Shown here: piece after piece, positions 9,001-16,833 of the stretch
How positions within the stretch are numbered: position 1 is the stretch's first letter
Layout: every line of letters begins with the position of its first letter
DNA from: SSSZ01 sp016790965
GTDB taxonomy: Bacteria > Pseudomonadota > Gammaproteobacteria > Burkholderiales > Rhodocyclaceae
Reading direction: 5' to 3'
NCBI GenBank assembly: GCA_016790965.1
Contig: JAEUNZ010000012.1
Coordinates: 1-64,000, forward strand
DNA: 64,000 bases
The notes under the pieces: generated by a model
What the model saw: only the letters and a program-made list of their open reading frames with translations
What the model was told of the DNA's origin: nothing
Database searches by the model: none
Position numbers and translations under genes: made by a program

Positions 9001-10329
9001 GGCCCTCCTGCGGCTGTCCTCCAGTTGCCGGGTACGCTCGTCCACCTTGGCTTCCAGGGCGGTATTGGCTTCATCCAGGCGCTGCGTCGCCTCGTGCAGG
9101 CGCTGGCGCATGGTCTCCTGGGCGTCGGCCAGTTGCCGGATTTCCCGCCAGGGGGCGGCGGTGCTGACCTTCGCCGCGAGATCCATGCGGCCGATGCGCT
9201 CCGCCTCCCGGGCCAGGTGATCCAGGGGGGCGCCAAACTGACGCCCGAGGCGGATGGCGACGAAGATGCCGGCCAGCAGGGCGAGGAGTGCGACGGCACC
9301 GAGCAGGGCGAGGTCGCTGCGGCGGCTAGGGAGGAACTCGGCTTCCGCCGCGAAGACGCCCAGCCAGAGCTGATGATTGCCGGCGGCGATGGGATGGTAG
9401 AGGGCGTACCAGGGCTGATCGCCGAAGGTGTATTCGTAGAGCCCCGGCCGCAGGGTGCCGGAGGTCTCGCGCAGGGCTGCGGCGATGTCCGTGAGACCGA
9501 GTTCCTGCGGCGGCTTGAGGACGTGCAGCTTGCGCTCTTCCGGCGACGCGAAGCGCGGGTCGCGGGGCAGTGCCACCAGGCGGCCGTCGGCCAGGAAAAA
9601 GCCGGCCTTGCCGGATTGGCCGACGGTGAGCGAGGTGGTGAAGTCGGACAGCTTGAGCAGCCCCACGTCGTGGGCGATGACGTAGCGCCGGCCGCGGGCG
9701 TCGCTGAACTGCACCGCGGCGGTGATGCCCGGCTCCCGGGTGGTATAGAAGGTGTAGGGGGCGGTCCAGAAGATGCTCCCGTCGCGGGCCTGCTCCAGGG
9801 CGCCGCGGAACCAGGGGCGGGAGCGCGGATCGTAGTCCGTTTCCCGCGCTTCCTCCTTTTCCATGCGCCCGTCGCTGCCCCAGGTGACCCAGAAGCTCTG
9901 CCGGCCCCAGCGGGCCGGGTCGGAGAGGCGGGTGATCCAGCGGCCGTCGCCCAGGCGGACCAGGAACATCTCGCGGCCTGTCTCGTCGGCCAGGATGACC
10001 GAGGAGATTTCCCGGTGATTGGCGATGCGGGGTTGGAAGAACTTGAGAAAGTCCTGCAGGGAGGGATCGAGGTTGCTCTCGGCAGCGGCCCAGTCACGGC
10101 TGATGCGCAGACTGACCTCGACCGTTTCGAACAGGCGCCCGGCGCGGGCTTCCAGTTGTTCCGAGACCAGGCCCATCTGGGCCTGGGCGAGGCTTCGTAC
10201 GGCGGGCTGGAAAATGAGGCGGTAGCTGCCGGCGGCGAATACGGCTAGGGCGAGAGAGAGCAGGAGCCCGATGCGCAAGACCAGGCTGTTGGCGAAGCTG
10301 GGCCGCCGCATTGACATTCCGCCAAACAT
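5998..10329 (-). CDS. Multidomain hybrid sensor histidine kinase (Cache-HAMP-PAS-PAS-HisKA-HATPase-REC-REC-HPt)
   Basis: The 1443-residue inner-membrane sensor has a transmembrane helix (about 18-37), a periplasmic double-Cache-like region (about 40-335), a second helix (about 340-360) and HAMP (about 361-415). It continues with a coiled coil, two PAS domains (about 445-565 and 575-695) and HisKA with H721 in FLANMSHEIRTPMN. The HATPase domain has an N box (NLVGNAL, about 834-840) and G boxes (DTGVGLG, GGTGLGL). Two receivers follow (D1012 in SDWQMPG, D1156 in MDCHMP), then an HPt domain (H1301 in CIHTLKGLAGN). All phosphorelay residues are present. The ligand is unknown. Translation is coupled to the HD-GYP regulator, which makes cyclic di-GMP turnover the likely output. 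MSMRRP, four codons in, may be the true start. Confidence 0.9.
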   Translation of the reverse strand: MFGGMSMRRPSFANSLVLRIGLLLSLALAVFAAGSYRLIFQPAVRSLAQAQMGLVSEQLEARAGRLFETVEVSLRISRDWAAAESNLDPSLQDFLKFFQPRIANHREISSVILADETGREMFLVRLGDGRWITRLSDPARWGRQSFWVTWGSDGRMEKEEARETDYDPRSRPWFRGALEQARDGSIFWTAPYTFYTTREPGITAAVQFSDARGRRYVIAHDVGLLKLSDFTTSLTVGQSGKAGFFLADGRLVALPRDPRFASPEERKLHVLKPPQELGLTDIAAALRETSGTLRPGLYEYTFGDQPWYALYHPIAAGNHQLWLGVFAAEAEFLPSRRSDLALLGAVALLALLAGIFVAIRLGRQFGAPLDHLAREAERIGRMDLAAKVSTAAPWREIRQLADAQETMRQRLHEATQRLDEANTALEAKVDERTRQLEDSRRRALESETFFRAIFDNAAIGISNLSPDLHRQRVNRAFAEFSGYSTEELLAGTGLDLLAPEERERVLAAYRELAEGGAQRFRTEARFLHKEGHSLWADIQLTTIRDDRGGVSSLLATILDVTDRRIVEEELARQFALVQALLDTIPNPIFYKGAHTRFLGCNTAYEEAFGVDRHRFVGRRVLDLDYLPESDRIAYQAEDEAIIASCGRAAREVTMVLADGRPHDTLYSVTGFRNPDGSPGGLIGLIVDITELKNAEREARAARAEAEAAAAPKADFLANMSHEIRTPMNAIVGMTHLAQQTSLTPRQRNYLDKVDAAAKGLLGIINDILDFSKIEAGMMRLEQADFDLEEVLGRIADLSVLKARDKGLELLFDVAPDVPRRLRGDSLRLGQVLVNLVGNALKFTQRGEITVRVGLAARDANGFRLDFSVSDTGVGLGQEEIGRLFTAFSQADTSTTRRYGGTGLGLSICKRIVTLMDGEIGVESAPGLGSRFHFDARFAMPQSAEAIAAREMDAPADLSVLVVDDNSAAREVFLHMLSGLGLNARAVASGPEALDELARAAEAGTPYGLLLSDWQMPGLDGVETVRRLRAAGAAAATPAIVMTTAYDRDELAEAVRDLDVGAVLPKPVTASALWDGIALALHAEGRSPAVIGPGRTLPREVDLDGLTVLLVEDHEVNRELAEEILAQAGVRVESAENGVAAVERLRSGARFDAVLMDCHMPVMDGFEATRLLRSEPRFGSLPILAMTAGALASDRERCLACGMNDYIAKPVDVADLYRKLAHWTGRGPAAAEAGTQISPPPRAGNSPEQAIDAATALSRLGGNARLYRHLLERFAEQQPGCLDEARTALARRDIPAAHRCIHTLKGLAGNIGAHALEAAAGAWLSAGAPEDAAAQAALSPLQEQLERALAALPQLLHGQPDPAPGNGKPAPILDPTAIARLRQLLADDDAEALRLFEEILPALREVGGDKLADALHQAITRYDFDQANNMLQQFGPGSHRGEPV

Positions 10330-10375
10330 TGTTGTGGTCCCCGCGCCGCGGGCCTCCCCTCTATGCCTCCGGGGA

Positions 10376-10405
10376 CGTATACGCCCGGCTTCGGGCCGAT
10401 GTCAA
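10376..10405 (-). promoter_or_regulatory. Candidate sigma-70 promoter of the hybrid kinase operon
   Basis: On the minus strand TTGACA (10405-10400) and TATACG (10381-10376) are separated by 18 bases. The start codon at 10329 lies about 40 bases downstream of the predicted start site. The perfect -35 box makes this the best promoter candidate in the gap. Confidence 0.5.
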
Positions 10406-10634
10406 CGGAATGGCGTCATCCTTGAAACGCCAGACGAATTCAAGGGGGTAAGCGGAGTTGGACAGGCCAGCGGGCTCGTAGAGGTACCCCCGGTGGGCGA
10501 GGCATCTCGAGTGGCGCAGCGATACGGGGAACACGGGATTCCGGGCGTCGATAGGCGGTCGATCGCGGTTTCCCGGTTTATGGTTCCGTTCCCGCGGAGG
10601 ATTTGGGGATGAAGGCTTGCGGGGCCAACCCCGG
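10406..10634. other. Intergenic DNA without a recognised gene
   Basis: This stretch lies between the end of the small apbE-associated gene and the hybrid kinase promoter. Both strands contain open frames, but none has a convincing ribosome site or family resemblance. No hairpin terminator was found. Confidence 0.5.
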
Positions 10635-10835
10635 TCAATGCCATAGGCGGTCGAGCAGCCACAGGGCCGTGACGGCCGCAGCGGACGCGGCGAGGCCCCA
10701 TGCGATGCGGCGGACGAGCAGGCGGTCCGCGGCCTCGTCCCGGCGCTCGTCGTCGATCATACGGCGCAGGCGGTGCAGGGCGGCGATGCCGACGGCGCGG
10801 CGCACGGCACGGTCCAGATCCTCCGGCGTGCTCAC
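10635..10835 (-). CDS. 66-residue single-pass membrane protein coupled to apbE
   Basis: The product has an acidic and arginine-rich N-terminal half (EDLDRAVRRAVGIAALHRLR) and a C-terminal hydrophobic helix (about residues 44-62, IAWGLAASAAAVTALWLLDR). Its GTG start overlaps the apbE stop as GTGA, a sign of translational coupling. No domain is recognised. A C-terminal membrane anchor next to a periplasmic flavin transferase suggests a role at the inner membrane, but nothing in the sequence defines one. Confidence 0.6.
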   Translation of the reverse strand: MSTPEDLDRAVRRAVGIAALHRLRRMIDDERRDEAADRLLVRRIAWGLAASAAAVTALWLLDRLWH

Positions 10836-11884
10836 GGCACGATATCCAGGTCCGGCGTCGGGCCGAGGAAACTGAGGCGGCGATGCAGGGCGGCGGTGAC
10901 GGCGATGCGGCCGTCGGCGTCGATGCGGATGGCCTGGGTGATGCCCAGGCGCCGGGCGGCAGCCTGCCAGGCGTCGGGCCCGGCGATGAAGAGCGGTTTC
11001 GAGGCGGCGTCGGAAAGGGTGCCTGCACCGGCGCCTCCGGGAATGACCACCGTAAGGGCCTGGGTGTGGGCCGCCGGAGCGCCGCTGCGGGGATCGAGGA
11101 GGTGGGCGTAGCGCTTGCCGTCCAGTTCGAAGAAGCGCTGATAATCACCGGAGGTGCCGACCGCTTCGCCGTCCTCCAGCTCCAGGGTGGCCAGGGGGCC
11201 GGGTTGGCGGGGGTGCTGGATGCCAACCCGCCATTTGCGCCCTTCCTTGCTGCCTAGGGCGAGGATGTTGCCGCCGATGTTGATGAGGGCGTTGGTGACG
11301 CCCTGCTCCCGCAAGAGCGCGGCGGCACGGTCGAGGGCGACGCCCTTCAGGTAGCCGCCGAAGTCCAGAGCCACTTCCCGCTTGCGGCTGCGCACGGTGG
11401 TCCCCTCGACCAGCAGATCGGCAATCGACGGCTGGGCCTTGCGCCAGGCGGTGATGGCGGCGGGTGCCGGAAGCTGAGCCTTGAATTCGTCGGACTGGAA
11501 ACCCCACAGGGCGATCAGGCGTCCGATGCCCGGGTCGAAGAGATGGTCGCCCCGGGCGGCGAGGGCCTGGGCTTCGCGGATGAACGCGGCCAGCTCGGGG
11601 CTCACGGTGTGGGGCTGGCCGGCGGCGATGGCGGCGTTGAGAGCGGTGAGTTCCGAGGGCTGCCAGGCGTGGTAGGCCCGGTGCAGGCGGTCGAATTCGC
11701 GCAGGACGGCGGCGATGGCCCTGCGCGCCACGTCCGCTTCGGCGGCCACCACCAGGACTTCCACCCGGGTGCCGAAGACGTAGGCCTCTTGCTGCTGCAC
11801 CGGCGCGCGGCCGCAGGCGCCAAGCAGGGTCAGCAGGAGGGCCAGGGCGGCGAGGCGCCGCAGTCCGCTTAGGCGCCGCAGCAA
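10832..11884 (-). CDS. apbE: FAD:protein FMN transferase, lipoprotein (ApbE)
   Basis: The 350-residue protein starts with a lipoprotein signal (lipobox LLGAC, cysteine at residue 24) and contains the ApbE core: ALDFGGYLKGVALDRAAALL, NALINIGGNILALG, GTSGDYQRFFELDGKRYAHL and LDPRSGAPA. ApbE covalently attaches FMN, taken from FAD with Mg2+, to threonines of periplasmic targets such as NqrB/NqrC, RnfD/RnfG and NosR. No such target is encoded in the window. It overlaps gshB upstream by 16 bases and the 66-residue gene downstream by 4, so the three appear to be cotranscribed. Confidence 0.9.
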   Translation of the reverse strand: MLRRLSGLRRLAALALLLTLLGACGRAPVQQQEAYVFGTRVEVLVVAAEADVARRAIAAVLREFDRLHRAYHAWQPSELTALNAAIAAGQPHTVSPELAAFIREAQALAARGDHLFDPGIGRLIALWGFQSDEFKAQLPAPAAITAWRKAQPSIADLLVEGTTVRSRKREVALDFGGYLKGVALDRAAALLREQGVTNALINIGGNILALGSKEGRKWRVGIQHPRQPGPLATLELEDGEAVGTSGDYQRFFELDGKRYAHLLDPRSGAPAAHTQALTVVIPGGAGAGTLSDAASKPLFIAGPDAWQAAARRLGITQAIRIDADGRIAVTAALHRRLSFLGPTPDLDIVP

Positions 11885-12873
11885 TGGTCCTCCAGGGCGG
11901 AGATGGTGGCGGCGGCCACGTCGAAACCTGTCTGGGCATGGATTTCGACCATACAGGTGGGGCTGGTGACGTTGATTTCGCTCAGGTGCTCGCCGATGAC
12001 GTCGAGGCCAACGAGAAAAAGCCCCCGTGCGGCGAGCCGCGGCCCCAGTTCGTCGGCAATGGCCTCATCGCGGGGGGAGAGTGCCCGGGCCACGCCGCTA
12101 CCTCCCAGGGCGAGATTGCCGCGGCTTTCTCCGGCGCGAGGATAGCGGGCCAGGACGTAGGGTGCCGCCCGGCCGGCGACGAGCAGGATGCGCTTGTCGC
12201 CATCAGCGATGGCGGGCAGGAAGCGCTGGGCCATGACGCGACGCCGGCCCAGGGCGGTGACGGTTTCCAGGATGACGTTGCGGTTGGGATCGTTCCGCCC
12301 CACGCGGAAGATGCCGGTGCCGCCCATGCCGTCCAGGGGCTTCAGAATGACGTCGCCCTCCCGGTCGATGAAGGCCTGCAGGGCCGCCCATTGGCTGGAG
12401 ACCAGGCTTGGGGGAGCCAGATGGGGAAATTCGGCGATGGCCAGTTTTTCGTTGTGGTCGCGCAGGGCGCCGGGGCGGTTGAAGATGCGGGCTCCTTCGG
12501 CCTCGGCCCGCTCCAGGAGCCAGGTGGCGGCGAGGTATTCGCCGTCCATGGGGGGATCCTGGCGCATGAGCACGGCGTCGAAGTCCTTGAGCGCGCGCTC
12601 GGCCCGCCCGCTTTCCCGGAACCAGGCAGCGTCGTCCTGGAGCACCAGATCGATGGCTTCGCCTCTCACCGTTCCGCCGCCGTCCCGGGGCGCGCCCCAG
12701 CCCAGGGTCGCCGGCTCGATGGCGCTCACGGCATGGCCCCGGGCCTGGGCCGCCCGCATCAGGGCAACGGAGCTGTCCTTCCAGGCCTTGAGGCTTTCCA
12801 GGGGATCGACGATGAAGGCCAGCCGGAGGGGCGGTCCCCGGCGGGCCGGCGGGGCAGGGGGAAGGAAGGTCAT
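11869..12873 (-). CDS. gshB: Glutathione synthase
   Basis: This 334-residue ATP-grasp enzyme ligates glycine to gamma-glutamylcysteine, the second step of glutathione synthesis. Diagnostic segments are LAFIVDPLESLKAWKDSSVA at the N-terminus, LMRQDPPMDGEYLAATWLLE, ILKPLDGMGGTGIFRV (the flexible ATP-grasp loop), AQRFLPAIADGDKRILLVAG and the Mg-binding end GLDVIGEHLSEINVTSPTC. Length is slightly above the E. coli enzyme (316) because of a proline-rich N-terminal extension. It lies downstream of gshA on the same strand, separated from it by a repeat element, and overlaps apbE. Confidence 0.93.
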   Translation of the reverse strand: MTFLPPAPPARRGPPLRLAFIVDPLESLKAWKDSSVALMRAAQARGHAVSAIEPATLGWGAPRDGGGTVRGEAIDLVLQDDAAWFRESGRAERALKDFDAVLMRQDPPMDGEYLAATWLLERAEAEGARIFNRPGALRDHNEKLAIAEFPHLAPPSLVSSQWAALQAFIDREGDVILKPLDGMGGTGIFRVGRNDPNRNVILETVTALGRRRVMAQRFLPAIADGDKRILLVAGRAAPYVLARYPRAGESRGNLALGGSGVARALSPRDEAIADELGPRLAARGLFLVGLDVIGEHLSEINVTSPTCMVEIHAQTGFDVAAATISALEDHCCGA

Positions 12874-12893
12874 GGCGCGGCGTTCAGCCCTGG

Positions 12894-13029
12894 GAGTCAG
12901 TCAGATAGGGTTGCGTCGATACCGACGCGCGCCTCCGCGCAGCGAACGGCAGCCGAAGCCACGGCGAGGATGAGCGACGAGCGGGAATGGGAAGCGTGCC
13001 GAACATAGCTGAACCGATCCGACCGAGGA
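12894..13029. repeat. Diverged copy of a foldback intergenic element (gshA-gshB gap)
   Basis: The segment from AGTCAGTCAGATAGGGTTGC to GAACCGATCCGACCGA shares blocks with the element at 42040-42202: the left arm, a GAGCGACGAGC motif and GTGCCGAACATAGCTGAACC. Its two ends are imperfect inverted repeats of each other. It ends immediately against the gshA stop codon (13030-13032) and lies 20 bases before gshB. It appears to be an older, partly deleted copy. Confidence 0.7.
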
Positions 13030-14307
13030 TTAAACCGGCGCCGTGCGCTCCAGCTCCACCGCTGCCGCGAGGGCGGCGAGGCGGGCAACGACGCCGTAGG
13101 CGTAGAAGCGGTTGGGCGCGTCGTCCGGGTTGCGGCCGGGCTGGGGCAGGCTACAGGAAGTTTCGAAGGCCAGGGGCTCGAAGTGCATGCCCGGGGCGTT
13201 GAGGTTTTCGTCCTTGCCGCGGGCCTTGTGCACCCGGTAGAAGCCCCCCACCACGTAGCGGTCGATGAGGTAGATCACCGGCTCGGCCACGGCGTCGTGC
13301 ACCGTCTCGACGGTCGGGACGCCTTCCTGGATGAGGACTTCGCTGACCTCAAGGCCCTCCTTGCCCACGCTCATTTTGTTGCGCTGCTTGCGGTTGAGGC
13401 CGATCACTTCCTCGGCGTCGCGCACGGTCATGACGCCCATGCCGTAGGTGCCGGCATCGGCCTTGACCACCACGTAGGGTGTTTCGGAGATGCCGTACTG
13501 GCGGTACTTTTCCCCCACTTCCGCTAGGACGGCAGCGACCTGGGCCGCCAGACATTCCTCGCCCTGGCGCTCGTGGAAATTGACGCTGCGGCAGACGGCG
13601 AAGGCGGGGTTGATGCGCCAGGGATCGATACCGATGTGTTCGGCGAAGGCGGTGGCGACCTCGGCGTAGGCGGCGAAATGGTGGGACTTGCGCCGCACGG
13701 CCCAGCCAGCGTGGAGGGGCGGCAGGACGAATTGCTCGTTGAGGTTGCGCAGGATGTCCGGGACGCCTGCCGAGAGATCGTTATTGAGCAGGATGGCGCA
13801 GGGGTCGAAGCCGTCCAGCCCCAGGCGGCGGGGGCCGCGGCGCAGGGGTTCGAGAAGCAGGCTGCCACCGTCGGGCAGGGCGACCTCGGTAGGGGCGGTG
13901 ACTTCCGGGAGCAGGCTGCCCACCCGCACCGTGAGGCCGGTGAGGGAAAGCAGGTGGGCCAGGCGGGCGACATTCTGCAAATAGTAGACGTTGCGCGTGT
14001 GGTTCTCGGGGATGAGGAGCAGGTCGCGGGCGTCGGGGCAGATCTTTTCGATGGCCGCCATGGCGGCGTGGACGCAGAGGGGCAGGAAGGCTGGGTTGAG
14101 GTTGTTGAAGCCGCCGGGGAAGAGGTTGGTATCCACCGGCGCCAGCTTGAATCCGGCATTGCGCAGGTCGCAGGAGGCGTAGAAGGGAGGGGTGTGGTCC
14201 TGCCACTGGCCCCGCAGCCAGTGTTCGATGGTGCTGGCGTTGTCCAGGAAGCGCTTTTCCAGGTCGAGCAGGGGGCCCGACAGGGCGGTGGTGAGGTGGG
14301 GAACCAT
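13030..14307 (-). CDS. gshA: Glutamate-cysteine ligase, proteobacterial GshA type related to the Acidithiobacillus enzyme
   Basis: The 425-residue protein belongs to the glutamate-cysteine ligase family represented by the Thiobacillus ferrooxidans enzyme, not the E. coli type. Recognisable segments are APVDTNLFPGGFNNLNPAF, LLIPENHTRNVYYLQNVARL, YVVVKADAGTYGMGVMTVRD (ATP-grasp-like) and YLIDRYVVGGFYRVHKARG. It makes gamma-glutamylcysteine from glutamate and cysteine, the first and controlling step of glutathione synthesis. It lies upstream of gshB on the same strand. The separating element at 12894-13029 may attenuate or process the shared transcript. Confidence 0.88.
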   Translation of the reverse strand: MVPHLTTALSGPLLDLEKRFLDNASTIEHWLRGQWQDHTPPFYASCDLRNAGFKLAPVDTNLFPGGFNNLNPAFLPLCVHAAMAAIEKICPDARDLLLIPENHTRNVYYLQNVARLAHLLSLTGLTVRVGSLLPEVTAPTEVALPDGGSLLLEPLRRGPRRLGLDGFDPCAILLNNDLSAGVPDILRNLNEQFVLPPLHAGWAVRRKSHHFAAYAEVATAFAEHIGIDPWRINPAFAVCRSVNFHERQGEECLAAQVAAVLAEVGEKYRQYGISETPYVVVKADAGTYGMGVMTVRDAEEVIGLNRKQRNKMSVGKEGLEVSEVLIQEGVPTVETVHDAVAEPVIYLIDRYVVGGFYRVHKARGKDENLNAPGMHFEPLAFETSCSLPQPGRNPDDAPNRFYAYGVVARLAALAAAVELERTAPV

Positions 14308-14339
14308 GGGAATCGGGGTGCGGCCTTGGGGAACCTATC

Positions 14340-15608
14340 TTACACCGTCGGGCTTGCGGGAGCGCCGAAGGAGGCCGGCAGGGGGGCGTTTTCCAGGCTG
14401 CGCTGGGTGAACAGGAAGCGCCCGTCGCAGACGAAGCCCAGGCCTGCCCAATCGAGGGCATTGAGCTGGCGGCAGAGCTCGACGAGGTCGGCCGCCGGGT
14501 CGTGGGGAAAAAGCGCGAGGATGGCGCCGTCGTAGTGGGGGCAGGGGTGCAGGAAGAAGGGCCGTTCGCGCCGGGTGCGGCCGTTGACGTAGATGCGGGG
14601 TGCCTCGGTTTCCGGGTAGGCGCGGCCCCATTGCCACCAGTTGCTCTCGTCGAAGGCCCGGATGCGGCGGGCCATGAGGCGGGCCTTGTGGGGCAGGAGC
14701 GCCGGGTGGGGACCGGAGCCGCCGGGGGCTTGCCAGATCATGCGCCGGGTTTCGCCGCTGGCGGCGGTCTGGGAGCAGACGAAATCCCGGTTGCCACGGG
14801 GGTCGGTATAGACTTCGTCGGCACCGGAAACGGCCCCGACGCGAACCGAGAACAGCTCGCCCAGGCGGCGGGCATGGCTGTCTCGGGCGAAATGTAAGTG
14901 TCCGCTCACTTCCTGAAAGAGTCGCTCTTCCCATTGCAGTGTCTCCAGTGCTGTGCCCAACGGGCTGCGTCTGGGGAGTGCTGTGTAGCGGCAGCGGCGG
15001 CTGAAATCGTCCCGCTCGAAGCGCCACACGAGGCAGTTGGGCATGGCGCCGGAAAACACCGGGGTGTCACCCAGGTCGATGGCGTCAGTGATGCTGCCCT
15101 GGGTGGTCAACCAGCGGTTGAGTGCCACGGCCGAAGTGGTCTTGAGGAAATCCCGGGGGGTGATGAAGATGAGTTCTCCGCCGGGTTCCAGGTGACGCAC
15201 CGCCTTTTCGATAAAGAAGAGATAGAGGTTGGAGCGGCCGTCGAAAAGGCGGCTGCCGAGGCGCCGCCGCGTTGCGGGGGCGATGTCCTGGAAGCGCACG
15301 TAAGGCGGGTTGCCAATCACAGTTTGGAAGCGCTCACTCTCTGGGTAAGCGAAGAAATCCATGACTAGCGCCCCGGGTGGCGCGTGGCGAGCATCGGCTT
15401 CGACGGCGACACAGCCGGGGATGCGGCGGGAGAAAGCGCCGTTGCCCGCCGAGGGCTCCAGGGTTCGGCCCCGGCGCCGGCGCAGGGCGAGCATGGCCTC
15501 CACCACCACGTCGGGCGTGAAGACCTGGCCCAAGCCCACGACATCGTAGGCGGGTGGCGTGCGCGCGAGGTCGGATAGCGGGGTGGAGACGGGGTGGTCC
15601 AGGTTCAC
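14340..15608 (-). CDS. Orphan N6-adenine DNA methyltransferase (NPPY type)
   Basis: The 422-residue protein has a SAM-binding motif (LEPSAGNGAF, about 50-59), an acidic second strand (VAVEADAR) and the catalytic motif NPPYVRF at 100-106, typical of gamma-class N6-adenine methyltransferases. GQVFTPDVVVEAMLAL near residue 27 is the usual lead-in. The rest (about 230-420) would be the target-recognition part. No restriction endonuclease or specificity subunit is nearby, so it is either a solitary epigenetic methyltransferase or a nucleic-acid methylase of another kind. Its GTG start overlaps the stop of the upstream response regulator (GTGA). Confidence 0.8.
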   Translation of the reverse strand: MNLDHPVSTPLSDLARTPPAYDVVGLGQVFTPDVVVEAMLALRRRRGRTLEPSAGNGAFSRRIPGCVAVEADARHAPPGALVMDFFAYPESERFQTVIGNPPYVRFQDIAPATRRRLGSRLFDGRSNLYLFFIEKAVRHLEPGGELIFITPRDFLKTTSAVALNRWLTTQGSITDAIDLGDTPVFSGAMPNCLVWRFERDDFSRRCRYTALPRRSPLGTALETLQWEERLFQEVSGHLHFARDSHARRLGELFSVRVGAVSGADEVYTDPRGNRDFVCSQTAASGETRRMIWQAPGGSGPHPALLPHKARLMARRIRAFDESNWWQWGRAYPETEAPRIYVNGRTRRERPFFLHPCPHYDGAILALFPHDPAADLVELCRQLNALDWAGLGFVCDGRFLFTQRSLENAPLPASFGAPASPTV

Positions 15609-16732
15609 AGGCGGTAGTCGGAGGCGGCCAGACGCTCCAGGCGGGCCAGCACTTCAGAAAATTCGTCTTCGCCCTTGGCCGCCTCGTCGAAGAATTGCAG
15701 GGCGGAATCGAGGGTTTCCCGCACCAGATCGCCGACGAAATTCTCCTGGATTTCAGACAAACCCAGGCTGGCCAGGGTGCGGGCCAGGCTTTCCAGTTGG
15801 TCCATCATGTGGCGCTGTCCGGCCAAGCGGTTGCTCACCAGGCGCTGGTTGGTGCGCGTCAGGGCGCCGCGCAGTTCGGCCAGGGAGCCGGCGATGCCGA
15901 CTTTTTGCAGGTCGCGCTCGTTGGCGGCGTCCATGCCCTGCACGCGAATGTCGGCGCTTTCGGCCAGCACCGCCAGATGGTCCCGTAGGCGGCCCACCTT
16001 GTCCGGGTCTTCGGTGGGCAAATTGTTTACCAGCAGGGAAACGTGGGCGTAATTGACCGCCGCCCGGGAGCCGAATTCGAAGATGCGACCCATGTTGCGC
16101 ATGGTGTCGAGCACCGAGGTTTGCAGGGGAGAAAGTTCGCCTTCTGTGGAGACGGTGACGCTGGCGCCGGCACCGCGCACCTGGACTGCACCCCGCAGCC
16201 CCCAGGCCGCCATGGCTTCGGAAAGCCGGCGGGCGAGGGCATCGTGGGTGGCGGCGCCGGCACCCTGGCGCAGGAATTCGATCACCACCCCCAGGTCGCC
16301 CATGGTGCTCATGGCGGAAAACGCTGCCTGGGAGGCGGAGGCCGATTGGGCGGCCAGGTCCTTGATGCGTCGGCGCTGCTGCACCACGGCGGCGACCTTG
16401 TGGCGCAGTTCGGCTGCGGCGATGGGCTTGGTGATGAAGTCGTCGCCGCCCGCCTCGTAGGCGGCGAGCCGCTCCGGTGCCGTGTCGTGGGCCGAGACGA
16501 AGATCACCGGCACTTCGGTGCCTCCCTCGCGCAGGCGGCGGCAGGTGTCGTAGCCGCTGAGGCCCGGCATCTCAATGTCGAGGAGCACGGCGTCGAAGTC
16601 CGCCGGGGCGGCGAGGAAGGCTTCGCCGTTGGCGAATTCGGCCACCGCGTATTCCCCTTCCAGCAGGCGGATGAGGATCATGCGCTGGGGGGCGTTGTCT
16701 TCGACGACGGCGATGCGGGTTTTGTCGCTCAT
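15605..16732 (-). CDS. Response regulator with C-terminal helical region of unknown function
   Basis: The 375-residue protein has a receiver domain at about 5-125 (acidic pair ED at 11-12, phospho-acceptor D52 in LLDIEMPGLSG, K in FITKP). The remainder (about 150-375) shows no DNA-binding, GGDEF or HD motif. It contains MGDLGVVIEFLRQGAGAATH and long amphipathic helices near the end (LESLARTLASLGLSEIQENF). It may therefore signal through protein contacts. It is coupled by a 4-base overlap to the DNA methyltransferase. No partner kinase lies next to it. Confidence 0.75.
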   Translation of the reverse strand: MSDKTRIAVVEDNAPQRMILIRLLEGEYAVAEFANGEAFLAAPADFDAVLLDIEMPGLSGYDTCRRLREGGTEVPVIFVSAHDTAPERLAAYEAGGDDFITKPIAAAELRHKVAAVVQQRRRIKDLAAQSASASQAAFSAMSTMGDLGVVIEFLRQGAGAATHDALARRLSEAMAAWGLRGAVQVRGAGASVTVSTEGELSPLQTSVLDTMRNMGRIFEFGSRAAVNYAHVSLLVNNLPTEDPDKVGRLRDHLAVLAESADIRVQGMDAANERDLQKVGIAGSLAELRGALTRTNQRLVSNRLAGQRHMMDQLESLARTLASLGLSEIQENFVGDLVRETLDSALQFFDEAAKGEDEFSEVLARLERLAASDYRL

Positions 16733-16833
16733 GGTTTGCTCCTGGACATTGAGAGCGTCTGAATTTCTGGGGCGCGCCCGAGGGTGCGCAGCAGGGTATG
16801 ACGTGCGGTGACGAAGGGAATGTTCACGGGAGC

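Noticed and set aside
6016..10248. 1410-codon open frame on the plus strand opposite the hybrid kinase
   Set aside because: It mirrors the third-position GC bias of the kinase, is rich in Gly/Val/Gln with no domain, and the kinase on the other strand is unmistakable.
10402..10634. Open frames on both strands downstream of the small apbE-associated gene
   Set aside because: No ribosome site, no family similarity and ordinary GC-driven openness.
16733..16833. 32-codon minus-strand frame starting GTG and ending in the response regulator start codon
   Set aside because: It has no membrane segment, family resemblance or clear ribosome site; a leader peptide is possible but unsupported.
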